Assembly: GCF_900156075.1 (NCBI RefSeq)
Contig: NZ_FTMM01000004.1
Coordinates: 1 to 64,000 of the forward strand
Length of the DNA stretch: 64,000 nt
Source: Chryseobacterium sp. RU37D
GTDB taxonomy: Bacteria > Bacteroidota > Bacteroidia > Flavobacteriales > Weeksellaceae
Reading direction: 5' to 3'
Part shown: piece by piece, positions 1-9,295 of the stretch
How positions within the stretch are numbered: the first letter of the stretch is position 1
Layout of the letters: every line of letters begins with the position of its first letter
Made by a program: the position numbers and the translations under genes
Notes under the pieces: generated by a model
Told to the model about the DNA's origin: nothing
What the model saw: only the letters and a program-made list of their open reading frames with translations
Database searches by the model: none

Positions 1-1335
1 GGGGATGCTGTTACCAATGGTATAATTTCTTTCTGGACAGGATTTGCAAACACTAACGCCGTTGAGAGAATGAGAATACATTCTAATGGTAATGTAGGGA
101 TTGGTACTGCAGCACCCGTAGCAAAATTGGATGTAGCCGGAAATGTAAAAATAGCAGACGGAACCCAAGGGCTAGGAAAAATATTGGTGAGTGATGCAAA
201 CGGTCTAGCAAGCTGGCAAAATTCCAGTACAGCAAGTAACAATATTTACAATTCTAATGGTACATTGACAACCGACAGGACGGTGACCCAAGCAGCGCAT
301 TCGATTACTTTTACCGGAGGTAATTTCAATGTAATACCGGCTTCATCGGGTACAGGTTTATCAGTTATAGGTTCCTCGAATAACCCTGTCACTAGTTCGC
401 CAAGAATTTTTAGCCAAGAAGGATTGGAACTACAAAGCAATAGTAACCAAGGAGTTGTAATATTAAACGGATTATGGCCTTTGGTTGCAACAAATCCAGT
501 ATTTAGAGTTGTGTATGGAAATGGTAACAATACTCCTGGCCAAATAGAATATTTAAGAATACAAGGAAACGGAAATGTAGGAATTGGTACAGCAGCACCC
601 GCAGCTAAACTGGATATAGCTGGAAATGTAAAAATAGCAGATGGAACCCAAGGGCTAGGAAAAATATTGGTGAGTGATGCAAACGGTCTGGCAAGCTGGC
701 AAAATGCAAGCACAGCAAGTACAAACATTTATAATTCTAATGGTTCATTAATATCGGATCGTAATGTAGACTTAAATGGGCACAACTTAGCTTTTACCGG
801 TACAGGTAACATGGGAATTGGTATTGCAAATCCAAATCCAAATGCGAGTTTAGATTTAGGGGCAACCAATCAGGCTTTTATTACTAACCGTGTGGCCAAT
901 ACGGCAGCTATTGCAAATCCTGTTAATGGTATGATTATTTATGTAAATGATAATAAATGCTTTAAAGGATATGCTAATGGTTCTTGGCAAAACTTAGGAA
1001 AGTGCCAAGGCCAACCAGTTCTTTCTGATAATCTATTAGAGACTAGAATTATTCATATTAATCCTGATACTACTTCTCCTTATTATGGTGCTTTTGTATC
1101 TTATCATTATACTGGAGGAACAGGAGCAACAATACCAGTTATTAGTGTAGCTTCAACTTCAGCGGGAATTACAGGTTTAACACTTGAAACTACTCAGAAT
1201 GCGGATAATGGAAGTGGTGAAGGTAATTTGGTATTCCATATTAAAGGAACTCCTTCATCACATGGTGGATATGCATACTTTCCGCCATTTACAATCTTTG
1301 GGATAGTGTTTGATCTTCATTATTATGTCCTTTAA
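1..1335 (+). CDS. Repetitive surface/tail-fibre-like protein, 3' part
   Basis: The reading frame is open from the first base, so the gene starts before the window and only its last 444 codons are visible. The protein is rich in Asn, Gly, Thr and Ser. It carries two copies of a module that begins NGNVGIGTAAP and continues AKLD.AGNVKIADGTQGLG, at positions 85-276 and 568-759. A third, weaker GNMGIGIANPN module follows near 810. The NVGIGT..P.AKLD pattern is known from Bacteroidota surface proteins and from tail-fibre or endosialidase-chaperone-linked proteins, so an extracellular fibre or adhesin is likely. No T9SS sorting tail is visible at the C terminus, which ends in a short aromatic stretch. 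The exact function is unknown. Confidence 0.75.
   Translation, partial: GDAVTNGIISFWTGFANTNAVERMRIHSNGNVGIGTAAPVAKLDVAGNVKIADGTQGLGKILVSDANGLASWQNSSTASNNIYNSNGTLTTDRTVTQAAHSITFTGGNFNVIPASSGTGLSVIGSSNNPVTSSPRIFSQEGLELQSNSNQGVVILNGLWPLVATNPVFRVVYGNGNNTPGQIEYLRIQGNGNVGIGTAAPAAKLDIAGNVKIADGTQGLGKILVSDANGLASWQNASTASTNIYNSNGSLISDRNVDLNGHNLAFTGTGNMGIGIANPNPNASLDLGATNQAFITNRVANTAAIANPVNGMIIYVNDNKCFKGYANGSWQNLGKCQGQPVLSDNLLETRIIHINPDTTSPYYGAFVSYHYTGGTGATIPVISVASTSAGITGLTLETTQNADNGSGEGNLVFHIKGTPSSHGGYAYFPPFTIFGIVFDLHYYVL
85..276 (+). repeat. Internal direct repeat, copy 1
   Basis: First of two tandemly arranged coding repeats with a 483 bp offset; the partner is at 568-759. A stretch of about 47 bases beginning near 160 is identical to that beginning near 643, including synonymous positions. 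This points to recent duplication or gene conversion. Confidence 0.8.
568..759 (+). repeat. Internal direct repeat, copy 2
   Basis: Second copy of the module at 85-276. It differs at a few codons (AKLDI for AKLDV, WQNAS for WQNSS), while the central part is identical at the DNA level. Confidence 0.8.
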
Positions 1336-2039
1336 TTATTATTATATGAATTCTATTAATTGAAAGGAAAATTACTACTAAAGCGGTAATATTGGTGTTA
1401 TTTGCAGCCAAAGTTAAGTGAGAAAAGTTGAGGCTGATTTGTTTTTGGGAAATTAAGAAATATTTTTATTTTCGTAAAAAGCGAGTTCCAAAATAACGAT
1501 CAAAACTCTACAAGGATTTACAAACAGTATAAATTTAACGCAATTACCCTCAAAATAGAATGTACATCTCCGTGTGAATGCCCCGTAAGCTCCATAATAA
1601 CATAATGGCTTAACAATACTATTTCCCGATATTAATAAAAGTATATCGGGATATTTTTGTTCATACATAAGAATTAATCCCTATGCTTCCTACTCATCTT
1701 CGTATCTTTTGTACATAAGCAGTCCCTAAACATAAATCTTTCTTTTTCTAGCATATGAATAGGTACAATATATTTCACTTTCATCTTTGTATTTTTCCGA
1801 ATTACCCAAGCATACGGAAAGGTATAGGTATTAATTATTTCATGTATCAATTGTTTAAGTGTAGATTTTGGACAAAAATCATCAAACGGGTCCTAAGAAT
1901 CCTCCGCTTATCTAACTTGATTTCCATTTCATAAAATGGCTGAACAAAAGTATTATTTATCCTATTTTATCCATAATTTAAACAATTTTTTTTCAAATCA
2001 AAGCTTGACAATCTTTGTCAAACCATCATTAAAAGCTAT
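1336..2039. other. 704 bp gap with possible decayed minus-strand frame
   Basis: AT-rich spacer between the surface protein and metF. A short inverted repeat (CCCGATAT/ATATCGGG, 1625-1650) followed by a T-rich run could be a terminator for the upstream gene. On the minus strand, 1892-1674 is open for about 72 codons without a clear start. It reads like real protein (for example KSTLKQLIHEIINTY and VKYIVPIHMLEKERF), so it may be the remnant of a lost gene. I cannot name a family. Confidence 0.35.
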
Positions 2040-2999
2040 TTAAAATAATTCTCGCGCTATTTCCTTTATATTATCGCTCTTTCCCATAGAGTAAAAATGT
2101 AAAACCGGAACTCCAAAATCCAACAATTCCTTGCATTGATTAATAGACCAGTCAATTCCGATCTGTTTTACCGTTTCATTATTTTTTGCTTTCTCTACCT
2201 CAATGATTAACTCTTCCGGTAAATCAATTTTAAAAATTTGTGGTAAAATTTTAAGATGATTTTTCGTTGCAATTGGTTTAATTCCAGGAATTATAGGAAC
2301 CGTAATTCCCATTTCACGGGCTTTTTTTACAAACTCGATGTATTTTCTATTATCAAAAAACATTTGAGTGACAATATAATCGGCTCCTGCATCTACTTTT
2401 TGCCTCAACCATTTTAAATCGTAATTCATTGAAGGGGCTTCCATATGCTTTTCAGGGTAACCTGCAACACCGATACAGAATTTATTATGTTCATCACATT
2501 CTTTATCCTGATTGTGTAAATATTTTCCTCTGCCCAAATCATTGATCTGATGCACCAAATCCATCGCGCTTCCATGGCCGCCTTTTGTTGGTTCAAAATA
2601 TTGATGTCCTTTCATTGCATCGCCCCTCAACGCCATTACATTGTCGATTCCGAGATACATACAATCTACCAAAAGATATTCTGTTTCTTCTTTGGTAAAT
2701 CCTCCGCAAAGCAAGTGCGGAACAGTATCTACATTATATTTATGTTGAATGGCTGCGCAAATTCCTAACGTTCCGGGACGCATTCTTGTAATCCGGCGTT
2801 CCATTAACCCGTTTCCTTTGTCGATGTAAATATATTCTTCTCTGGAAGTTGTAACATCAATGAAAGGTGGTTTAAACTCCATTAAAGGATCGATATTCCT
2901 GTATAAATCTTCAATTCCGATTCCTTTTTGTGGCGGTACCACCTCCAAAGAGAATAAAGTTTTTCCGTTTGCGTTTTTTATATGATCAGTAATTTTCAT
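2040..2999 (-). CDS. metF: Methylenetetrahydrofolate reductase
   Basis: This enzyme reduces 5,10-methylene-THF to 5-methyl-THF, the methyl donor for methionine synthase. At 319 residues it has the usual bacterial MetF length, with an N-terminal FSLEVVPPQKG segment, ALRGD, and the TQMFFDN motif typical of the FAD-binding barrel. It is the last gene of the methionine operon, 86 bp downstream of the C-terminal metH half; that gap contains a 51 bp perfect palindrome. Its position beside both metH halves fits supply of the methyl group. A cytoplasmic location is expected. Confidence 0.95.
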   Translation of the reverse strand: MKITDHIKNANGKTLFSLEVVPPQKGIGIEDLYRNIDPLMEFKPPFIDVTTSREEYIYIDKGNGLMERRITRMRPGTLGICAAIQHKYNVDTVPHLLCGGFTKEETEYLLVDCMYLGIDNVMALRGDAMKGHQYFEPTKGGHGSAMDLVHQINDLGRGKYLHNQDKECDEHNKFCIGVAGYPEKHMEAPSMNYDLKWLRQKVDAGADYIVTQMFFDNRKYIEFVKKAREMGITVPIIPGIKPIATKNHLKILPQIFKIDLPEELIIEVEKAKNNETVKQIGIDWSINQCKELLDFGVPVLHFYSMGKSDNIKEIARELF

Positions 3000-3032
3000 T
3001 ATCTATTTTATTGTTCTGTTTTGAGTATTTAT

Positions 3033-3083
3033 TAGTTTTCGGGTTTCGGCGGTGGCTTTGCCACCGCCGAAACCCGAAAACTA
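3033..3083. repeat. 51 bp perfect palindrome between metH and metF
   Basis: Two perfectly complementary 24-base arms flank a TTT loop. The arm starts TAGTTTTCGGGTTTCGG and the hairpin is GC-rich in a low-GC setting. It lies directly between the stop of the C-terminal metH half and metF, starting 33 bp upstream of the metF ATG. There is no T-tract on the minus strand, so it is more likely an mRNA stability or processing hairpin, or a mobile palindrome, than a simple terminator. Confidence 0.85.
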
Positions 3084-3085
3084 AA

Positions 3086-5746
3086 TTAATCGGCTAAATT
3101 GGGTGACAACCATTTTCTAGCTTCCGGCAAAGAAATTCCTTTCCTTTGTGAATAATCTTTCAATTGATCTTCAGCAATTTTTCCCAGTCCGAAATATTTT
3201 GAACGCGGGCTTCCGAAATAGTATCCGGAAACTGAGGCCGTCGGGAACATGGCTAGACTTTCAGTTAAATAAACTCCAATGTTTTCTTCGACTTTTAATA
3301 AATTCCAGATTGCATGTTTTTCCAAGTGATCCGGACATGCAGGATAACCTGGAGCCGGACGAATCCCTTTATATTTTTCAGCAATTAATTCTTCATTGCT
3401 CAAATTTTCCTGATTGGCATATCCCCAATATTCGGTTCTTACTTTTTTGTGTAAAAATTCGGCATAAGCTTCTGCAAAACGGTCTGCTAAAGCTTTTACC
3501 ATGATCGCGTTATAATCGTCATTCGCTTTTTCATATTTTTCCGCCAATTCATCTGTTCCAAAGCCTGTCGTTACACAGAAAGCTCCCATATAATCAGTCT
3601 TTCCTGAACTTTGTGGAGCAATAAAATCACTTAAAGCAAGATAATCTTTTCCTTTTGAACGTTGAGCCTGTTGTCTTAATGTTAAGAATTTTACTTTCTG
3701 TTCACCATTTTCATCGAAGATTAAAATATCATCCGTTTCATTAGAATTGGCTTTAAAAATTCCGAAAATAGCTTTTGCAGTCAATAATTTTTCGTCTAAA
3801 ATTCGATTTAAAATAACCTGTGCATCTTTGAACAATTCCTTCGCCTGTGCTCCGATCACCTCATCTTCTAAAATATTCGGATATTTTCCATGAAGATCCC
3901 AGCTTCTGAAAAACGGCGACCAGTCGATGAAAGGTAATAATTCCCTTAAATCTTGATTTTCAACAACAGTAATTCCTAACTTATTGGGTGTAAAAATTTC
4001 TTCATTTTCCCAGTTGATTTTAAATTTATTCTGTCTGGCTTCTTCAATAGAAACGTAATCTTTATCCACCTGTCTGTTCAGGAATTTTTCTCTGAATTCA
4101 GAATAGTCGTTCTTTAAATCCTCAACATATTCTTTATTTCTGTCGCCCAATAATGAACTTACTACGTTTACCGCTCTGGAAGCATCATTTACATGAACAA
4201 CAGCATTTTTATATTTTAAATCGATTTTCACTGCGGTATGTGCCTTCGAAGTCGTTGCTCCACCGATCAATAAAGGAAAATCTAAATTTTGTCTTTCCAA
4301 TTCTGAAGCGATATACACCATTTCATCCAAACTTGGTGTAATCAATCCGCTTAATCCGATGACATCCACTTTTTCATCAATCGCAGTCTGTATGATTTTT
4401 TCAGCAGGAACCATTACTCCAAGGTCAACAATTTCGTAGTTGTTACAACCCAAAACAACGCTCACAATGTTTTTTCCTATATCATGAACGTCTCCTTTTA
4501 CCGTTGCCATCAAAATTTTTCCGTTGGCAGGTTTTGAACCGTCCTTTTCCGCTTCGATGAATGGCTGTAAATAAGCAACCGCTTTTTTCATTACCCTTGC
4601 CGATTTTACAACCTGTGGTAAGAACATTTTTCCGCTTCCGAAAAGATCTCCGACAACGCCCATTCCTGTCATTAAGTTAATTTCAATAACGTGTAATGGT
4701 TTTTCTGCCTGTTGTCTTGCCTCTTCCACATCTTCCTCGATGAAACGGTCGATTCCTTTAACCAAAGCATGCGTAATTCTCTCCTGCAAAGGATGATTTC
4801 TCCATTCTAAATCCTCAACTTTCTCTTTTTTGATCGACTTATGTTTTTCGGAATAATCAAGAAGTCTTTCTGTTGCGTCTTCTCTTTTATCAAGAATTAC
4901 ATCTTCAACAAGCTCAAGAAGTTCTTTATTAATTTCATCATAAACCTCTAACATCGCAGGGTTTACAATTCCCATGTTCATTCCCGCCTGAATCGCGTGA
5001 TACAGGAAAACCGAGTGCATCGCTTCTCTTACTGTATCATTTCCACGGAACGAAAACGAGACATTGGAAACCCCTCCACTTACAGACGCATACGGAAGAT
5101 TCTGGCGAACCCATCCTGTCGCTTCGATAAAATCGATTGCATTTCTGCGGTGTTCATCCATCCCCGTTGCAACAGGGAAAATATTTAAATCGAAAATAAT
5201 ATCTTCTGCAGGGAAATTTAATTTATTAACCAAAAGATTGTAAGAACGCTTTGAAATTTCGATTCTACGTTCATAAGTATCGGCTTGTCCAACCTCATCA
5301 AATGCCATGACAATAACCGCTGCACCGTATCTTTTAATCGCTTTTGCCTGTTTGATGAATTCTTCTTCACCACCTTTTAAGCTGATAGAATTCACCACAC
5401 ATTTTCCTTGCGCAACCTGCAATCCCGCTTCAAGAATTTCCCATTTTGAAGAATCTACCATGATCGGGATTCTCGCGATATCCGGTTCGGAGGCTATCAA
5501 ATTTAGAAATTTAATCATAGAAGCTTTTCCATCGATCAATCCATCGTCGAAATTGACATCAAGGATCTGCGCACCGCCTTCAACCTGATGACGTGCAATA
5601 TCCAGCGCTTCCGCAAATTTTTCTTCTTTTATTAATCTTAAAAACTTTTTCGAACCGGCAACATTGGTTCTCTCCCCAACGTTGATAAAATTACTTTCCG
5701 GTGTAATAATCAAGGGCTCAAGCCCCGATAATCTTAAATATTTCAT
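3086..5746 (-). CDS. metH: Methionine synthase, folate/B12/AdoMet half
   Basis: This is the C-terminal part of B12-dependent methionine synthase as a separate protein of about 886 residues. It has a pterin-binding domain near the N terminus ([10 protein letters not shown]), a cobalamin-binding domain with the axial-His motif DVHDIGKN near residue 420, and a C-terminal reactivation domain with [12 protein letters not shown]. The homocysteine-binding half is encoded separately at 6927-7937. The start is placed at the ATG at 5746, since the codon before it is TTG. Only 5 bp separate this start from the stop of the desaturase gene, so the two are probably translationally coupled. It acts in the cytoplasm to make methionine from 5-methyl-THF and homocysteine together with its partner half. 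Confidence 0.93.
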   Translation of the reverse strand: MKYLRLSGLEPLIITPESNFINVGERTNVAGSKKFLRLIKEEKFAEALDIARHQVEGGAQILDVNFDDGLIDGKASMIKFLNLIASEPDIARIPIMVDSSKWEILEAGLQVAQGKCVVNSISLKGGEEEFIKQAKAIKRYGAAVIVMAFDEVGQADTYERRIEISKRSYNLLVNKLNFPAEDIIFDLNIFPVATGMDEHRRNAIDFIEATGWVRQNLPYASVSGGVSNVSFSFRGNDTVREAMHSVFLYHAIQAGMNMGIVNPAMLEVYDEINKELLELVEDVILDKREDATERLLDYSEKHKSIKKEKVEDLEWRNHPLQERITHALVKGIDRFIEEDVEEARQQAEKPLHVIEINLMTGMGVVGDLFGSGKMFLPQVVKSARVMKKAVAYLQPFIEAEKDGSKPANGKILMATVKGDVHDIGKNIVSVVLGCNNYEIVDLGVMVPAEKIIQTAIDEKVDVIGLSGLITPSLDEMVYIASELERQNLDFPLLIGGATTSKAHTAVKIDLKYKNAVVHVNDASRAVNVVSSLLGDRNKEYVEDLKNDYSEFREKFLNRQVDKDYVSIEEARQNKFKINWENEEIFTPNKLGITVVENQDLRELLPFIDWSPFFRSWDLHGKYPNILEDEVIGAQAKELFKDAQVILNRILDEKLLTAKAIFGIFKANSNETDDILIFDENGEQKVKFLTLRQQAQRSKGKDYLALSDFIAPQSSGKTDYMGAFCVTTGFGTDELAEKYEKANDDYNAIMVKALADRFAEAYAEFLHKKVRTEYWGYANQENLSNEELIAEKYKGIRPAPGYPACPDHLEKHAIWNLLKVEENIGVYLTESLAMFPTASVSGYYFGSPRSKYFGLGKIAEDQLKDYSQRKGISLPEARKWLSPNLAD

Positions 5747-5751
5747 CAAAT

Positions 5752-6843
5752 TTATTCTTCTAAAATATAATATGCGTTATTCGCATTTTGCTTCAACAAA
5801 TCCACATGTTTGCTCAAAGCGGTGAAAATTGGAAATCGTTTATAACCCAAATTGTGTTCTTTGGCAAATTCTTCGATTTCCTCTGTAATTTCATTATAAT
5901 ATAAATAGCTGTAATTCGGGAAAAGGTGATGAGCAACATGGAAGTTGAAATTCCCCAGCACATTTCTTACGAACCAGTTATTTTCCTGTAAATCGTTGGT
6001 GACTTCAAACTGATGATGGAGCCAGCTGAATGGCAGTCCGTTATTTTCATCCAGTTTCGGAAAAGCATTATCAGGAAGCGGATGCAAAGGCAACAGCACA
6101 AAAAGTGCAAAAATACTCGCTGCAATCACCTGTAAAAACCAAGCTCCCAAAGCTAAACCAATGGATACCTTAAAAAATAAAACGGGAACTGCAATCTGAT
6201 AGAAAAAATAGAACAGTTTATAGGTAACCATTTTAATTTTTTCTTTGGTCGGAATGGCTCCCTGGGTTTTCAGAATGACTCTTTCTTTATCGAAAAAGTC
6301 TCTGAAATCTCGAATGAACATCCAATTGAACAGATATAAAGGATACACCAAAAAGAAAAAGAAATGCTGATATTTTTGAACGCCTTTCGCTTTAATCCAC
6401 GGAACTATTAACAACAAGCCGCTTTGCTCGATGTCGGTGTCCCAACCGTCAACATTTGGATAAGCGTGATGCGCCGCAATGTGTCTTTTTTTCCAGATGT
6501 AAGAATTTGCTCCAACAAAATCGAAAATCTGTAAAACCAAATTGTTTAATCTCTTGCTTTTGTAAATATTGTTGTGGGCGGCTTCGTGAATTAAATTTAA
6601 ATAAATCAAAACCAAAGAAATTCCCATCAACACAAAACTCGAAATATAAATCCACGGTTTATCTACATTAAAAAGCGCAAACACATATAAACTATAATAG
6701 ACCAAAGGCAAAATAATGGCTTTGATCTGAATATAAAGATCCCTGTTTTCGGGAATGGCTTCTATACGCTGGTTCACTTTCTTTCTTAATTCATTAAACA
6801 GTTTTGCATCCTCTGAATCTTTTAAGTAAATCGGCTTTTCCAT
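5752..6843 (-). CDS. Membrane fatty acid (acyl-CoA/acyl-lipid) desaturase
   Basis: A 363-residue integral membrane di-iron desaturase. The three histidine boxes are present: HEAAH (residues 86-90), HIAAHH (121-126) and HVAHH (302-306), with hydrophobic segments at about 40-85 and 200-250. It resembles linoleoyl-CoA/delta-6-type desaturases, but regioselectivity cannot be read from sequence. The frame stays open 20 codons upstream without another good start, so the ATG at 6843 (MEKPIYL) was chosen. It sits between the two halves of split methionine synthase on the same strand, 83 bp after the first and 5 bp before the second, and is therefore likely under the same SAM riboswitch. No obvious link to methionine synthesis is known to me. 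Confidence 0.88.
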   Translation of the reverse strand: MEKPIYLKDSEDAKLFNELRKKVNQRIEAIPENRDLYIQIKAIILPLVYYSLYVFALFNVDKPWIYISSFVLMGISLVLIYLNLIHEAAHNNIYKSKRLNNLVLQIFDFVGANSYIWKKRHIAAHHAYPNVDGWDTDIEQSGLLLIVPWIKAKGVQKYQHFFFFLVYPLYLFNWMFIRDFRDFFDKERVILKTQGAIPTKEKIKMVTYKLFYFFYQIAVPVLFFKVSIGLALGAWFLQVIAASIFALFVLLPLHPLPDNAFPKLDENNGLPFSWLHHQFEVTNDLQENNWFVRNVLGNFNFHVAHHLFPNYSYLYYNEITEEIEEFAKEHNLGYKRFPIFTALSKHVDLLKQNANNAYYILEE

Positions 6844-6926
6844 TATCGTAAATTTTGTGATGTATTTAAAGATAATATTAAAAACCGTTCCTTTTCTTAT
6901 CAATTCAATAAAAAAAATCTATTAAA

Positions 6927-7937
6927 TCACACAAATTCTTTCAATTTTCTTGGTGGATATTGTGAAACCAAATCTGCGATCGCTTTAATGTGATCCGGTG
7001 TTGTTCCACAGCAACCTCCGATAATGTTGATTAATTCTTTTTCTACATATTCTTTGATCTGACTTGCCATATCTTCGGGTGTTTCATCATATTTTCCGAA
7101 AGCGTTTGGAAGCCCCGCATTCGGATAAGCTGAAACGTGGAATTCTGAATTGTGAGCCAATGTTTCCAAATATGGTGTTAATTGATTTGCTCCCAAAGCA
7201 CAGTTGAAACCAACACTCAATAAATTCAAATGAGAAACGGAAATTAAGAATGCTTCTGCCGTCTGTCCGCTCAATGTTCTTCCTGAAGCATCGGTAATCG
7301 TTCCGGAAACCATGATCGGAATTTTAATTTCTCTTTCGTCCTGAATTTCATCGATTGCGAATAGAGCTGCTTTTGCATTTAGTGTATCGAAAATAGTCTC
7401 TACCAAAAGAATATCTGAGCCTCCGTCTAATAAAGCTTCACACTGTTGTTTGTAGGCAATTCTCAATTCTTCAAAAGTGATTGCTCTGTAACCAGGGTCG
7501 TTTACATCAGGACTTAAACTTGCTGTTCTGTTTGTTGGGCCTATGGATCCTGCTACAAATCTTGGTTTGTCAGGATTTTGAGCCGTGAATTCATCACAAA
7601 CTTTTCTGGCTATTTTTGCAGATTCATAGTTCAATTCATACACTAAATCTTCCATGTGGTAATCCGCCATCGCAATCGTTGTTCCTGAAAACGTATTGGT
7701 TTCGATGATGTCTGCACCTGCTTCCAGATATTTTTTGTGAACTTCTTCGATCGCATGAGGTTGCGTTAACGATAATAAGTCGTTATTGCCTTTTACAGGA
7801 TGCTCCCAATCTTTGAAACGTTCGCCTCGATAATCTTCTTCCTCAAATTTATATCGTTGAAGCATTGTTCCCATTGCTCCGTCGAGAATTAAAATTCTTT
7901 CGGATAATGCTTTGTATAATTGTTCTGAATTTTTCAT
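6927..7937 (-). CDS. metH: Methionine synthase, homocysteine-binding half
   Basis: A 336-residue homocysteine S-methyltransferase domain corresponding to the N-terminal module of MetH. The zinc-ligand cysteines are Cys246 (GFNCALG) and Cys309-Cys310 ([10 protein letters not shown]). [11 protein letters not shown] near residue 17 starts the TIM barrel. Alone it lacks the folate, cobalamin and reactivation domains, which are encoded at 3086-5746; the two proteins should work together. Split MetH occurs in other Bacteroidota, but here a desaturase gene separates the halves. The upstream 95 bp spacer carries one copy of a paired-hairpin repeat. Confidence 0.93.
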   Translation of the reverse strand: MKNSEQLYKALSERILILDGAMGTMLQRYKFEEEDYRGERFKDWEHPVKGNNDLLSLTQPHAIEEVHKKYLEAGADIIETNTFSGTTIAMADYHMEDLVYELNYESAKIARKVCDEFTAQNPDKPRFVAGSIGPTNRTASLSPDVNDPGYRAITFEELRIAYKQQCEALLDGGSDILLVETIFDTLNAKAALFAIDEIQDEREIKIPIMVSGTITDASGRTLSGQTAEAFLISVSHLNLLSVGFNCALGANQLTPYLETLAHNSEFHVSAYPNAGLPNAFGKYDETPEDMASQIKEYVEKELINIIGGCCGTTPDHIKAIADLVSQYPPRKLKEFV

Positions 7938-7981
7938 TTTATTTATTTTTCATCGTTGAATTAATCTGTTATTTGATATTT

Positions 7982-8030
7982 TTCCATACGTTCCTCGTAT
8001 GGCTATTGTTGTTGAAGCCTTCGGGTTCGC
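7982..8030. repeat. Paired-hairpin spacer repeat, copy A
   Basis: A 49 bp element with two consecutive hairpins: CCATACG/CGTATGG, then GAAGCC-TTC-GGGTTC. It matches 41 of 49 positions by hand alignment with the element at 9244-9292. It lies between the sulfhydrylase gene and the homocysteine-binding metH half. Confidence 0.7.
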
Positions 8031-8032
8031 CA

Positions 8033-9199
8033 CTAATCCAATGCCTGTTTTAAATCTGCAATGATATCTTCTACATTTTCCAGGCCTACCGAACAACGAA
8101 CCAAACCAGCGGTTATTCCTACTTCATTTCTTTCTTCGTCTGATAATTTGGAATGTGTTGTTGAAGCCGGATGCGTCACAATCGTTCTAGTATCACCAAG
8201 ATTTGCGGAAAGCGAACACATTTTAATTTTATCTAAAAAGTTTCTACCGCCTTTAATTCCGTTTTTGATTTCGAATGCCACGATATTTCCTCCTAATTTC
8301 ATCTGTTTTTTAGCCACTTCATAGCTTGGATGAGATTTTAAGAAAGGATATTTCACCAATTCTACATTTGGATGACTTTCTAAAAATTCGGCAACCTTAA
8401 AAGCATTTTCACAATGTTTTTCAACACGAATCGCTAAAGTTTCCATACTTTTAGATAACACCCAGGCGTTGAAAGGCGACATTGCAGGGCCTGTATTTCT
8501 CGCGAAAAGATAAATTTCACGAATCAAATCTTCTTTTCCGACTGCTACTCCACCTAAAACACGACCTTGACCATCTATCAATTTTGTTGCAGAATGCACC
8601 ACGATGTCTGCACCATATTTTATCGGCTGTTGCAAATAAGGTGTTGCGAAACAGTTATCTACAATAAAAATTAAATTGTGCTTCTTTGCAATCCGTCCAA
8701 AAAATTCTAAATCCAAAACCTCAATTGCAGGATTGGTAGGTGTTTCCAGATATAAAATTTTCGTGTTTGGCTGAATATATTTTTCAACATTTTCTGCATC
8801 TTCTGCTTTGAAATAAGTTGTTTCAATATTCCATTTCGGGAAATATTTTGTGAACAATGTATGTGTAGAACCGAAAACCGACTGACAGCTTACGATATGA
8901 TCTCCTGCATTTAACAAAGTTGCGAAAGTTGAATAAATCGCTGCCATTCCTGTTGCAAAAGCATATCCTGCTTCTGCACCTTCCATCTTCACAATTTTAT
9001 CTGTAAATTCCGTTACATTCGGATTTGAAAACCGACTATACAGATTCTTTGATTTTTCTTCTGCAAAGCTTGCTCTCATATCTTCCGCATCCTGAAAAAT
9101 AAAGCTGGATGTTAAATACAAAGGCGTTGAATGCTCATCAAACTGAGTTCTTTCGGTTTGAGTTCTTATGGCAAAGGTTTCAAAATTTTCAATTTCCAT
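8033..9199 (-). CDS. metZ: O-acyl-homoserine sulfhydrylase-type PLP enzyme
   Basis: A 388-residue Cys/Met-metabolism PLP enzyme. The PLP lysine is Lys206 in HSATKLIDGQGRVLGG, a motif close to O-succinylhomoserine sulfhydrylase (MetZ). YSRFSNPN (54-61) and ETPTNP (152-157) are family motifs. Its place next to metX implies that it uses sulfide and the O-acylhomoserine made by MetX to form homocysteine. Cystathionine gamma-synthase or O-acetylhomoserine sulfhydrylase activity cannot be excluded within this family. It is flanked by 95-96 bp spacers that each carry a copy of the same paired-hairpin repeat. Confidence 0.85.
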   Translation of the reverse strand: MEIENFETFAIRTQTERTQFDEHSTPLYLTSSFIFQDAEDMRASFAEEKSKNLYSRFSNPNVTEFTDKIVKMEGAEAGYAFATGMAAIYSTFATLLNAGDHIVSCQSVFGSTHTLFTKYFPKWNIETTYFKAEDAENVEKYIQPNTKILYLETPTNPAIEVLDLEFFGRIAKKHNLIFIVDNCFATPYLQQPIKYGADIVVHSATKLIDGQGRVLGGVAVGKEDLIREIYLFARNTGPAMSPFNAWVLSKSMETLAIRVEKHCENAFKVAEFLESHPNVELVKYPFLKSHPSYEVAKKQMKLGGNIVAFEIKNGIKGGRNFLDKIKMCSLSANLGDTRTIVTHPASTTHSKLSDEERNEVGITAGLVRCSVGLENVEDIIADLKQALD

Positions 9200-9243
9200 T
9201 TCTATATTTTCCGTAGGTTTTACGGTAGTTTGTTATTATTTCT

Positions 9244-9292
9244 TTCCATAGGTTTCACCTACGGCTATTGATATTGAACCCTTCGGGTTCGC
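9244..9292. repeat. Paired-hairpin spacer repeat, copy B
   Basis: A 49 bp element with hairpins CCATAGGT/ACCTACGG and GAACCC-TTC-GGGTTC, related to 7982-8030. The first stem differs between copies by a G-C to C-G swap at one base pair, so pairing is preserved while sequence changes. A partial extra CCGTAGG...TACGG motif lies just upstream near 9210-9226. Confidence 0.7.
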
Positions 9293-9295
9293 TGG

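Noticed and set aside
246..728. 160-codon minus-strand open frame over the surface protein
   Set aside because: It runs antisense to the strongly supported repetitive protein and has a hydrophobic, repeat-derived composition with no family match.
1453..1668. 71-codon minus-strand frame
   Set aside because: It has no recognisable motifs, and the composition looks like translated non-coding AT-rich DNA.
3033..3083. CRISPR-like palindromic repeat
   Set aside because: Only one copy with no spacers or cas genes in the window.
6844..6903. 20-codon N-terminal extension of the desaturase
   Set aside because: It has no better start, and the ATG at 6843 gives a normal cytosolic N terminus for this family.
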